From: Defluviitaleaceae bacterium
Lineage (GTDB): Bacteria > Bacillota > Clostridia > Lachnospirales > WQUN01
Direction of reading: 5' to 3'
Assembly (NCBI GenBank): GCA_009786685.1
Contig: WQRQ01000010.1
Coordinates: 1 to 45,119 of the forward strand
Length of the DNA: 45,119 nucleotides
The notes beneath the pieces are model-generated. The model searched no databases, had not been told where the DNA came from, and saw nothing but the letters and a program-made list of their open reading frames with translations. Made by a program: the position numbers and the translations under genes. Of the stretch, positions 16,304 through 25,781 are shown piece after piece; the first letter of the stretch is position 1, and each line of letters opens with the position of its first letter.

Positions 16304-19033
16304 GTGATTAACATTTTAAACCATATAAATAAGCTGGAAAGCCGCCATAAACATGATGCGGACGGTACGATTGCGCTCGCGTTGAGGTGCTGGCAGGCCT
16401 ATCGCTTTCTTGAGCCGGAGCATGAAATGCGGATTCATCTGCAACGTGCAAACCACGCGGTGATTGCCGCGCATAGGCGAAACGTCGTGCATATCGAGCT
16501 GTACATGCTCACCATTTTCATCGCAATAGAATCCGGCCACTACGACAACGCCAACGAAATGCTGGATAAGGCGATTAATTACAAATCGTTTTTAAAATCC
16601 TCCGAGCCGTTTTATTACGGTGTTTTGTGTTTTCTTTATGCGTATCTGGAGCTTAACCAGCGGCGTATCCGCTCAGCAAAAAAGCATCGTCGCGCACTTG
16701 CCGATCATATCAAAAATGCCGCGCCCTCGCCGCATTATACGGTTATGCTGGGGCTGCTTCACCTTGCCGCAAACGAATTCCCGGAGGCGTATAAATATCT
16801 TACGGAGGCTTTGCTTGCGGGGGTAAACAGCATCTTTTTGTACGAAGGGCTTTATCGCTATTACAAAAACGCGTCGAGTGGCTTTGAAGGAATGAGCATT
16901 CTGCCCGTACTCACCTACGCCGCAGGGCGTGGTGCAGAAATCGGACTTGTAGCCGCAAAATACGCGGATACCCTATCCGCCGCGATAGCCGAAAACCCCG
17001 CCGCAGGCGAAAAGCTCTACGAAGTCAGCAAATACCCGCCGATTCTCAAGGACATATGCAAGCATCGCATAATAAAACGCGACATGAGCCGCGAGGCATA
17101 CGCCTACTACCGCGAGGCGGAAAAAAAGCAGATTTTTACGCAGGAGCTTTTTACCGCGCTTATCCGAGCCGCATATGAGAATAACGTACAAAAATTAAAC
17201 CATTACCCCATCAAAAAATTCCTGGCGAATTTGCCGCCCGACGGCATACAAGACGCGGAGTTTGCTGTGTATGTATATCACTTCCTGCTTTCCGACCCTG
17301 CGCTGTCGGACATTTTGCCCGAGGCGCAAACTAAAATCCTACAACTCGGCACGCGCTGTCTGGAAAATAACGTGCGCGGGCGCGAGGCAAACAGCATATA
17401 TTATTTTCTGTGGAGCAGATTTCGTGCGTTGGGTATCCAAGGGGCGCAGCTTTTGCAGGCGGAGGAGATTTTGCGCGAAAACCTCACGCTTTTTGAGCTG
17501 CGTACAGAAGAAAACTCCGCCGTCCGCTTTATATACATCACAGAGCCGGAAAAACGTGGTATGACAGTATATGAACTGACACGCACAAGCGTGGGGGCAG
17601 AGCCCCCATTGATAATCGAAGCCGTAAGCGCGCAAAACATAAACTACACATGCCTAGGCGCGGGCCAACGTACAATCATAGACGAAGAAATAACAATCCG
17701 CCCGATGATAGAAAATATCACCCATGAGTTAAATTTATATTTCTTCCAAAAAGGCGACCGCCGTTTTAATCTGTTGGCCAACCTCGCCAATTACTACCTT
17801 TCGCTGGAAATCCCCCCCGACGAGGCCGCCCCCGTACTGGAAGCCGTTCTGCAAGAAAAAACCATAAAAAAGCCGTACAAAATGCGTATTCTCATAGCCC
17901 TTGGCCGCTTGCATTACAACGCCTTCAGCTTTGAGCAAGCCCTCGAATGCTACGGCGAGGTGGAAGAGGACGAAATAAGCAACGAGTTTATAGAGCAGGT
18001 TCTCACCGTCTACCTGCAAACCCGCGAGTATGCCCGCGCCGCAAAATTAATTTCAACAAAGCACAAAAGCATCTCAAACGAAGTCCTGTTCGACGCACTA
18101 AACACCCTAATCACAAAAAAAGAAAAAGCAATTTCTGCCACCCCGGAAATCAGCTACAACCTGCTAATGAATAACTTCTACAGCGAAAAGCTGCTCGCGT
18201 ATGTATTAAAAAACCATATCGCAAGCTACAGTGAGTGGGCGGAGCTTTCCCGCTTGCTCGACGAAGAAAACCACAGCGCGACCAGCCTGGACGCCCGTGT
18301 ACTGGAGACCGCACTCTATATGTCATCCTTCGACCAAATGGCCCAAAAAGCTTTTACGCGCCTATACAATGCCGACCCAACAAACAATCTAATCACCGAG
18401 TTTACAGAGCTTGCCACCTTCGAAATGTTGGCAAACCACACCCGCCCAAGCTACGATGTCATCGGCATTTTAGAAAAAATTTATCTGGAATCCGAAAAAC
18501 CTCCTGTTCTGTTGGCATGGGGGCTTTCCACGGTGTACCTTAGCCACAATATCACCACCTTTAAATCCGAAGAAATAACAAATCACGCCGTCTCCGCATT
18601 GGAAAGCGAAGGCATCCTTTTCCCTATTTTCAAAGAGAGTAAATCTTCGCCGTTTATCAAAAAATTCCAACCCTTTTTGTATAAAAGCTTGCCGAACAAG
18701 GATTGTTGGTTGTATTATCGTATTGACGGTGCGACGGCCTTTACCGCCGTACCAATGCAGTACGTTCGCTACGGTTTATACGTGGCTGCCTTACCCATGT
18801 TTTACAACGAGACCTTCACCTACTATTTTAGCGAAGAAATGGCGTCCGGCAGCATAACCACCCGAGAAGAAAGCGTAAAAAACAACAAGCCCTTTTTGCA
18901 TGAGGACACCGACGAGTATTTTACGATAAACAACGCCATCATCTACGAGCAAATGTTTAAGCACGACCAAGTCGAAAAGCTAATCTCCCGTCTTGTAAAA
19001 GACGTCCGCCCTGTGAGGAGCCAACTACTATGA
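16304..19033 (+). CDS. DUF5717-like protein, C-terminal half (helical repeats plus beta domain)
   Basis: About 909 residues. The first two thirds are paired helices in TPR-like repeats (MLDKAINYKSF, YLTEALLAGVNSIFLYEGLYRYY, LECYGEVEEDE). The end has a beta-rich segment (LYYRIDGATAFTAVPM...). It is the expected continuation of DUF5717-type proteins, here separated from its N-terminal half by an 80-base gap holding a small GC-rich hairpin. GTG 16304 is favoured, with AAGGGG about 10 bases upstream; GTG 16295 is possible. Its stop overlaps the next start (ATGA). A GGGGGCAGAGCCCCC palindrome at about 17595-17609 lies inside the coding sequence. Confidence 0.6.
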   Translation: MINILNHINKLESRHKHDADGTIALALRCWQAYRFLEPEHEMRIHLQRANHAVIAAHRRNVVHIELYMLTIFIAIESGHYDNANEMLDKAINYKSFLKSSEPFYYGVLCFLYAYLELNQRRIRSAKKHRRALADHIKNAAPSPHYTVMLGLLHLAANEFPEAYKYLTEALLAGVNSIFLYEGLYRYYKNASSGFEGMSILPVLTYAAGRGAEIGLVAAKYADTLSAAIAENPAAGEKLYEVSKYPPILKDICKHRIIKRDMSREAYAYYREAEKKQIFTQELFTALIRAAYENNVQKLNHYPIKKFLANLPPDGIQDAEFAVYVYHFLLSDPALSDILPEAQTKILQLGTRCLENNVRGREANSIYYFLWSRFRALGIQGAQLLQAEEILRENLTLFELRTEENSAVRFIYITEPEKRGMTVYELTRTSVGAEPPLIIEAVSAQNINYTCLGAGQRTIIDEEITIRPMIENITHELNLYFFQKGDRRFNLLANLANYYLSLEIPPDEAAPVLEAVLQEKTIKKPYKMRILIALGRLHYNAFSFEQALECYGEVEEDEISNEFIEQVLTVYLQTREYARAAKLISTKHKSISNEVLFDALNTLITKKEKAISATPEISYNLLMNNFYSEKLLAYVLKNHIASYSEWAELSRLLDEENHSATSLDARVLETALYMSSFDQMAQKAFTRLYNADPTNNLITEFTELATFEMLANHTRPSYDVIGILEKIYLESEKPPVLLAWGLSTVYLSHNITTFKSEEITNHAVSALESEGILFPIFKESKSSPFIKKFQPFLYKSLPNKDCWLYYRIDGATAFTAVPMQYVRYGLYVAALPMFYNETFTYYFSEEMASGSITTREESVKNNKPFLHEDTDEYFTINNAIIYEQMFKHDQVEKLISRLVKDVRPVRSQLL

Positions 19034-20367
19034 TGACTGAGCATGAATTTGAACCCACCGTTACACACGCTACATTAAAACAAATAATAGACAATGTGCC
19101 AATGCCATGCATACTGCGCGACGCAGAATGCACTATGTTGCACCACAACAAGGCAGCGGCAAATATGTTTGCCTGCGAAGCAGACGAAACCGATTTTACG
19201 GGAGAATACGAAGAGCTTTCGCCGCCCTTCCAGCCCGACGGAAGCCCTTCCATGCGCAAATACCTTGTGCTTATGCGCCACATTCTGGAGCAAGGCCAGC
19301 CCATAAAATTAGAATGGCTATACTGCCGAAGGGACAAAGAGCTAATCCCAACGGAAGTAACTTTAATGCGCGTAGAAGTAGGCGGCGAACCGCACGTCCT
19401 TGAGTTTCTGCAAGACCTGCGCGAGTCCTACCAGGCTCGCCTTGCCGAGCGCGAAGTAAAACAACGCCTACAGGTAATGATGGATTCTTGCCCCGTAACC
19501 TGCGGCATAGTAGACGCCCACTTTAACGTACTCGAAGTAAACAACGTAGTAATGAGCCTATTTGGCATCCTAAACAAGCAGACCTTCTTGGACCGTTTCT
19601 TCGAACTCTCTCCGGAATACCAGCCCGACGGCCAGCTATCCCGCCGCAAAGCCCTCGACAAGCTAAAGCAAGCCTTTGAGGCAGGCCGCGTACACTACGA
19701 GTGGCTTCACCAGTCCATCTACGGCGAACAAATCCCCTGCGAAGTCACCCTCGTCCGCGTACAGCTAAGCGAACAAAACATGGCAATCATCTACATTCAC
19801 GACCTCCGAGAAATAAAAAAATCCATCGAAATGATGGAAAAAATGGAATCCATAGCCTATACCGACGAGCTGACAGGCTTGTTTAGCCGCCGCTATTTCG
19901 TAGAAAACGCCACCGCCGCTCTGGAACGCGCCAAAGCCAACAAAGAACCCTTCCACCTGATAATGGCAGACCTCGACCACTTCAAGGCCGTAAACGACAC
20001 CTACGGCCACCCCATAGGCGACGAAGTCCTAAAAATCACCGCAAAACGCATGACAGGCGTAACCCGCCAAGGCAGCATAATAGCCCGCTACGGCGGCGAA
20101 GAATTTATCGTAATGCTAACAGGCATGTCCCACGACGCCGCCCTAAAAACCGCCCAACGAATCCAAAAATCCATGGAAGAATCCGCAATCACCATAAAAG
20201 GCATGTCCCTAAACGTAACAGTATCTCTAGGAATAGCCTCCCACTCCGACCCCACAGAATCCCTAGACGACATAGTCCACAAAGCCGACGTAGCCCTATA
20301 CGGCGCAAAACGCACCGGCCGCAACAAGGTAATGGAGTATGAGAATGCGAAAGACCTTAAATGGTGA
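19030..20367 (+). CDS. Diguanylate cyclase with two PAS-like domains
   Basis: The 445-residue protein has two PAS-like units (about 10-130 and 140-265), each with a similar motif (ELSPPFQPDGSPSMRK and ELSPEYQPDGQLSRRK), a linker helix, then a GGDEF domain. The active site reads RYGGEEF with the upstream metal site LIMADLDHFKAVND, so it should make cyclic di-GMP. The product-inhibition I-site (RxxD) reads RQGS and appears lost. There is no membrane helix. It overlaps the preceding gene by 4 bases, tying a second-messenger output to this operon. A terminator overlaps its stop codon. Confidence 0.92.
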   Translation: MMTEHEFEPTVTHATLKQIIDNVPMPCILRDAECTMLHHNKAAANMFACEADETDFTGEYEELSPPFQPDGSPSMRKYLVLMRHILEQGQPIKLEWLYCRRDKELIPTEVTLMRVEVGGEPHVLEFLQDLRESYQARLAEREVKQRLQVMMDSCPVTCGIVDAHFNVLEVNNVVMSLFGILNKQTFLDRFFELSPEYQPDGQLSRRKALDKLKQAFEAGRVHYEWLHQSIYGEQIPCEVTLVRVQLSEQNMAIIYIHDLREIKKSIEMMEKMESIAYTDELTGLFSRRYFVENATAALERAKANKEPFHLIMADLDHFKAVNDTYGHPIGDEVLKITAKRMTGVTRQGSIIARYGGEEFIVMLTGMSHDAALKTAQRIQKSMEESAITIKGMSLNVTVSLGIASHSDPTESLDDIVHKADVALYGAKRTGRNKVMEYENAKDLKW

Positions 20368-20410
20368 AAAACCGCCGTTGAGCTGAAATTTCGGAAGCAA
20401 CGGCGGTTTT
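20367..20410 (+). terminator. Rho-independent terminator ending the DUF5717-like operon
   Basis: AAAAACCGCCGTTG pairs with CAACGGCGGTTTT around a 17-18-base loop. The left arm begins at the last base of the GGDEF gene stop codon. Confidence 0.85.
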
Positions 20411-20443
20411 GCCCGAGCGCAGAAAGCGAAGCGCACGCGCTCA

Positions 20444-20942
20444 GGCGGGCTTAGTGGCTCGTGTGCCATATGTAATATCGTGCGCGTCCGTCACGGGGAT
20501 TTCCCCCCACTGCTAGAACCTTCGGCCAAACGCTGTGGGGGGAAATCCCCGCGCCGAACTACATATATTAACGACGACCACCAAGGACGGCAAAACCACC
20601 GTCGCTTCCTTACAGCGTACGTAGATGTTTTTGGATTAACCGCTCCAGCCCGCATAAATACTGGGTTTCGGACGATAAAACATACGGGTCGGCAAGCCGC
20701 CGTTTGCCAACATCGCACTAGCCAAAGGAAGCTGTATCGGTTTAGCCCTCCCTCGTGGTCGCCCGATAATCCATGTAGTTCATCGCGGGGAATTCCCTCC
20801 GCAGCGGTTGGCCGAAGGTTATAGCAAGGTCGAGCGAAGTGCGCTCGACATAGCGGAGGGATTTCCCCGCGATGGACGCGCACGATGCTATAGCGGGCGT
20901 ACGAGCCAAAAAGCCCGCCAAGGCTAAACCGATACAGCTTCC
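20444..20942. repeat. Nested inverted repeats filling the intergenic region
   Basis: Two diverged copies of a 150-180-base unit face each other (20444-20597 and 20739-20919). Both start GGCGGGCTT..GGCTCGT, share GTGCGCGTCC, CCTTCGGCCAA, GAACTACAT and GACCAC, and end near GGCNAAACC. Each copy has its own hairpin, with a 17-bp perfect stem in the left copy and a 19-bp stem with one mismatch in the right. The right copy is enclosed by perfect 21-bp inverted repeats (20727-20747 and 20922-20942, GGAAGCTG...). The right copy also has an extra small hairpin. No credible protein is encoded; the ORFs here follow the repeats. Confidence 0.7.
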
Positions 20943-20972
20943 GATATTTAGCTCCGATGTTTACCCCGCTGT

Positions 20973-22145
20973 TTACTCCGCAGTATAGTCGTCGAAGTAA
21001 CCACGTACGAGTATCACAGGCGTTCCTTTGTCGCCGCTGCCGCCCATTAGGTCGCATAGGCTGCCTACGAGGTCGGCGTATTTGCGGGGGGTTGTGCCTT
21101 CGCGGTAGGCGTTGGGGGTGGAGGCCTTTTGTTTTATCAGGTTGGAGACGGCTTCGCGTTTTTGGTCACCGCGTAGGTCTCCGAATACGGCGTCTGCTAC
21201 CAGCTTTATTTTTATTTCCATGGGTTGTAGTCCAAGGCGGGTGGTGTAGCCCGGGGATACTACGGGGTCGGCAAGTTCCCATATGCCGCATATGGGGTCT
21301 TTGAATGCGCCGTCGCCGTATACCATTACTTCCGGTGCTACGCCTGTTTTTTCTTCCAGGCGGTTTTGAACTGCCAGTACAAAGTCTTGGGCTTTGGCCG
21401 GGAATAGCTTTAGGGTGTCTTCTGTGGAGAGGTTTGAGCCTAGTACGCCATAGTCGGGGTTGTGGCCGCTTCCGTTTATTGGAGAGCTAAGGATGTCGGA
21501 TAGGGTGTATACTTTTTCCGCGCCCGCTTTTAGAAGGCGTTCTTTTGTGCGGTTGCGGTTGTGGATTTCTGCTACGAGGATGTTTTTGGTTAGCTTCAGG
21601 ATGTCGCGGGGGTCGTTTGAAAAGTAGATTTTTATGTTGTCGCTTACGCTTTCGTAAAGTTTTACGTAGTCTACATCGGTGAAATTATGCTTGTATTTGC
21701 CTGCTGCCGCTTCAAATTCGCTTGCCATTACCATACGGCCGTTTAGCTTGTCCATTACCTCGTCGAGTTTTTCTATGTCCATGATGGGATTGCCCACCTC
21801 GTCGTGCGGGTAGCTTAGCAGAATATGGACTTTTTTCGCACCGGCGGCTATTCCTTTTAAAATGTTAAGGAAGCGGTTGCGCGAAAGTATGGGGTAGACG
21901 AGACCAATTTCCGCGTCACCAAATTTGTTTTTTACGTCGGCAGAGACGGCGGATACCTTTGCAAAATTGCCTTCGGCTTTTGCTACTATGGCCTCGGTGA
22001 CGGCCACGATGTCATTTTCGTTTAACTTGCTGTTTTGTTGGTTTATTACGTCTATGATGTGGTCTGCAACCATGCTCACGAGGTCGTCACCGGGGCTGAT
22101 AATCGGCAACCTTACGCCCACTGCTGTTGTTCCTGTTAAACGCAT
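20973..22145 (-). CDS. Coenzyme F420-0:L-glutamate ligase family protein (CofE/FbiB-like fold)
   Basis: The 390-residue protein resembles the F420 ligase domain. Segments include GTTAVGVRLPIISPGDDL at the start, ENDIVAVTEAIVAKAEG, LLSYPHDEVGNP and VMVYGDGAFKDPICGIWELADP. In the known family these enzymes add glutamate to F420-0 using GTP and a divalent metal. Clostridia are not expected to make F420 and no other F420 gene is present, so the true substrate is probably different. The start has GGGAGC upstream. It is transcribed away from the upstream terminator at 22202 and towards the repeat region. Confidence 0.8.
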   Translation of the reverse strand: MRLTGTTAVGVRLPIISPGDDLVSMVADHIIDVINQQNSKLNENDIVAVTEAIVAKAEGNFAKVSAVSADVKNKFGDAEIGLVYPILSRNRFLNILKGIAAGAKKVHILLSYPHDEVGNPIMDIEKLDEVMDKLNGRMVMASEFEAAAGKYKHNFTDVDYVKLYESVSDNIKIYFSNDPRDILKLTKNILVAEIHNRNRTKERLLKAGAEKVYTLSDILSSPINGSGHNPDYGVLGSNLSTEDTLKLFPAKAQDFVLAVQNRLEEKTGVAPEVMVYGDGAFKDPICGIWELADPVVSPGYTTRLGLQPMEIKIKLVADAVFGDLRGDQKREAVSNLIKQKASTPNAYREGTTPRKYADLVGSLCDLMGGSGDKGTPVILVRGYFDDYTAE

Positions 22146-22201
22146 AATTTTTGCTCCCTTTGTTGGATTTTTTTGCGCGCATATTATACACTATATAAGA
22201 G

Positions 22202-22240
22202 AAAAAAACCAACTGACGATTTTTCATCAGTTGGTTTTTT
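22202..22240. terminator. Terminator ending the small zinc-ribbon gene
   Basis: AAAAAAACCAACTGA pairs with TCAGTTGGTTTTTT around a 10-base loop, giving A/T tracts on both sides. In minus direction it overlaps the stop codon of the gene at 22227 and lies 57 bases before the next minus-strand start. Confidence 0.85.
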
Positions 22241-22412
22241 GTTTTTCCCACCGTATCAGCTCTTGCATCCATTGTTCAAGATTGTCTTTACACGGCATAC
22301 AAACGCGTTTTCCCTTGAATTCACATTGTTTATCGTGAGGGTATTTAGGTATTATTGCACCGCATTCTTTGCAACAATCAATTATTTGTTCATTTGCAAA
22401 TTCTGTATACAA
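22227..22412 (-). CDS. Small cysteine-rich (zinc-ribbon-like) protein
   Basis: The ORF-track protein of 147 residues is too long: its first 86 residues run through hairpin DNA. TTG at 22412 with AGGGGG at 6-7 bases gives a 61-residue protein. It has paired cysteines (DCCKECG and CMPCKDN) spaced like a four-Cys zinc ribbon and a charged helical end (LEQWMQELIRWEKQK). Function is unknown; such proteins may bind nucleic acid or other proteins. A strong hairpin leader lies directly upstream. Confidence 0.55.
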   Translation of the reverse strand: MYTEFANEQIIDCCKECGAIIPKYPHDKQCEFKGKRVCMPCKDNLEQWMQELIRWEKQKTN

Positions 22413-22439
22413 GATAATCCCCCTAATCAAAGCAACACC

Positions 22440-22469
22440 TGCGGTGGAAGTGTTTGAAACTTCGCACCG
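22440..22469 (-). promoter_or_regulatory. Leader hairpin before the zinc-ribbon gene
   Basis: On the minus strand GCGGTG-C-GAAGT pairs with ACTTC-CACCGC around a 7-base loop. It ends 28 bases before the TTG start at 22412. No T tract follows, so it is a leader structure rather than a terminator. Its role is unknown. Confidence 0.4.
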
Positions 22470-22488
22470 CGGGGTGCGCCTGCAATAC

Positions 22489-22538
22489 AAAAAGGTGTGC
22501 AGGGACGGCGGAAAACCGCCATCGTCCCAACACACCTT
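22489..22538 (-). terminator. Terminator-like long hairpin, minus strand
   Basis: Read on the minus strand, AAGGTGTG..GGGACG..GCGG, a TTTT loop and the complementary arm form a long stem with small internal loops, followed by a short T run (CCTTTTTG). It could end transcription coming from the PIN gene, about 250 bases away. Confidence 0.6.
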
Positions 22539-22617
22539 GGATAATCCAAGCAAATTAAACAAACTTACCGCCAAGCCACAACAAGGCATACACAAACAAA
22601 GCCTATTCCGCACAATG

Positions 22618-22646
22618 TTGAAATAGAATTGAAACAGTGCTACACT
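22618..22646 (+). promoter_or_regulatory. Promoter of the candidate small RNA
   Basis: TTGAAA, exactly 17 bases, then TACACT. The predicted first base is near 22653, where the closing stem of the RNA starts. A palindrome AACAGTG-CTA-CACTGTT (22632-22648) covers the -10 box and could be an operator. Confidence 0.45.
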
Positions 22647-22652
22647 GTTATT

Positions 22653-22755
22653 ACGTAGTGGCAGGCGCAAGCCTGTGTGTGTTAGGTGATGTCGAGAAAT
22701 CCCTACACTCGCCGTGGGGTGTTTGGCGACGCCTCACGGTTGCTACGGTTTTTTT
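22653..22755 (+). ncRNA. Candidate structured small RNA (about 100 nt)
   Basis: The predicted transcript begins and ends in a 9-bp closing stem (CGTAGTGGC at 22654-22662 with GTTGCTACG at 22739-22747, including G-U pairs), followed by seven T. Inside are three hairpins: AGGC-GCAA-GCCT; GGTGATGT with ACACTCGCC; and CCGTGGGGTGT with ACGCCTCACGG (the last two compete for two bases). That makes a four-way junction. A promoter sits at the right distance. No gene overlaps it. I could not match it to SRP, 6S, tmRNA or a riboswitch class. It lies opposite and downstream of the broken PIN toxin gene. Confidence 0.5.
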
Positions 22756-22787
22756 GTTGCCAAGAGCATTCTAACACACATATACAG

Positions 22788-23186
22788 TTAGACGCAAATT
22801 TTCTTTTTCAATAAAATAACAGGCGAGGGGTAATTTGCCAATACACTGTCGAAGGTTAATAATGTTATTTCTTCTGCCATGGCTTGCGCTAGGAGGATTC
22901 TGTCAAATGGGTCTTTGTGGATATTTGGCAACATGTCAATCATTAATGTGTGCCTTGCGGTAATATCAATCTGCGAATATCCATTTAACAAAAGACCGTT
23001 ATACAGCAGATGTGGGTCTATATTAAAATCAGGGCGATTTTGCCCTTTTTTTATTACGATTTCCCATATGCTTGCAGGGCTAAAAAGCAAGTGGTTTGTT
23101 TCGTCGGTAATATAGGGCGCGGACGCAGGCGGCAATTTATCCAACGCAGCCCATATCAGTATTTATGTATCGAGTAACAGCTTCAT
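22788..23186 (-). pseudogene. VapC-like PIN toxin with a stop at codon 8
   Basis: The ORF-track protein lacks the PIN start. Upstream in the same frame, ATG at 23186 reads MKLLLDT, then a TAA stop (23163-23165), then ILIWAALDKLPP. The normal family start is MKLLLDTHILIWA, so the stop replaces the conserved His codon. The rest is intact, including SPASIWEI and DPFDRILLAQA. Restarting downstream would drop the first catalytic Asp, so no active toxin is expected. The ATG overlaps the antitoxin stop (ATGA), the usual layout. A readthrough or sequencing error cannot be excluded. Confidence 0.75.
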
Positions 23187-23425
23187 GCTGTACCCTCGAA
23201 CAGTGATATAATTTCTTCTTCTCCCATACGGTCAAAATCATCGGGTACTTCGTATTTTCCTTTTAAAAAACCTACCCTGCTTTGTTGTTTTTGCGGCAAT
23301 ACATAGGGGATAACCTTTACCATCGGCTTTCCTGCTTTTGCTATTATAAAGGGCTCGCCTTTTGCCGCATATTCTACCAGCATAGATAAGCGGGTTTTGG
23401 CTTCGTGCATATTAACCTGCAACAT
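23183..23425 (-). CDS. Phd/YefM-type antitoxin
   Basis: From ATG 23425 the protein is 80 residues and shows the Phd/YefM pattern: MLQVNMHEAKTRLSMLVEYA at the start, GEPFIIAKAGKPMVKVIP in the middle, then a C-terminal segment that normally wraps the toxin (FDRMGEEEIISLFEG). Such proteins bind their own promoter and neutralise the PIN toxin. AAAGGTG precedes the start. Its partner gene appears inactivated, so it may now be an orphan antitoxin. Confidence 0.85.
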   Translation of the reverse strand: MLQVNMHEAKTRLSMLVEYAAKGEPFIIAKAGKPMVKVIPYVLPQKQQSRVGFLKGKYEVPDDFDRMGEEEIISLFEGTA

Positions 23426-23478
23426 AAACATCACCTTTCCGACTTAGCCTGCAAACTTAGTTTATCAACCGGGATTTG

Positions 23479-23507
23479 TTGCGTCAAGCCGTCGGATATT
23501 GTACAAT
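23479..23507 (+). promoter_or_regulatory. Probable promoter of the nuoEF-pur run
   Basis: TTGCGT, 17 bases, then TACAAT. The -35 box is weak but the -10 box is good. It lies 48 bases before the preferred start of nuoE and is the only clear promoter seen ahead of the long co-directional run. Confidence 0.5.
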
Positions 23508-23555
23508 GACAAAGTATTGGAAAATGTTTTACATAACAAGAAAGGGATGGTCAGT

Positions 23556-24021
23556 TTGACAAGCGAGTATAAAAGGCTTGAAGAATTTATAGAAAACTTA
23601 CCAACAAAAAAAGGTGCATTGATTGCGGTGTTGCACCACGCGCAAGAGGTATTCGGCTACCTGCCCGTGGAGGTGCAGGATTTTGTCGCAGAAAAGTTAG
23701 AGATTTCCGCCGCAAAGGTTTACGGTGTTGTTACGTTTTATTCATTTTTCACAATGCAAAAAAAGGGGCAGTTCCGCATAAATGTGTGCATGGGGACTGC
23801 CTGTTTTGTAAAGGGCGCGGAAGGTATTTTAGAAGAATTTAACACCCTGCTCGGCACAGAAACCGGAGGCGTTACAGAAGACGGCCTATTTTCCGTGGAC
23901 GCGCTGCGCTGCATAGGCGCGTGTGGGCTTGCGCCGGTTATCACGGTAAACGGAAAATACTACGGCAGAATAAAAAAAAGCGACGTTAAAGGCATAATCT
24001 CCGAACACAAGGAGGCGAAAA

Positions 24022-24029
<8 letters not shown>
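23556..24029 (+). CDS. NuoE-like [2Fe-2S] subunit of an NAD-linked oxidoreductase
   Basis: The protein (about 157 residues) is a thioredoxin-fold ferredoxin like NuoE, HydC or HndA. Four cluster ligands are seen as CMGTAC and CIGAC in the expected order. It passes electrons between the NuoF-type partner and another redox enzyme. TTG 23556 is preferred because AAAGGG lies 9 bases upstream; the ATG at 23547 abuts that site. It overlaps the next gene by 8 bases. The gene symbol is left empty because NuoE, HydC and HndA relatives cannot be told apart here. Confidence 0.88.
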
Positions 24030-25764
<1,735 letters not shown>

Positions 25765-25781
25765 TTTAGCGAGGTAATCAC

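Noticed and set aside
20491-21057. ORF of 188 residues on the minus strand
   Set aside because: It follows the inverted repeat arms and runs into the end of the F420-ligase-like gene; no protein-like pattern.
22653-22755. SRP RNA, 6S RNA or a known riboswitch
   Set aside because: The conserved SRP loop (GGAAG..AGCAGCC) is absent, the 6S open bubble is not seen, and no gene follows on the same strand for a riboswitch to control.
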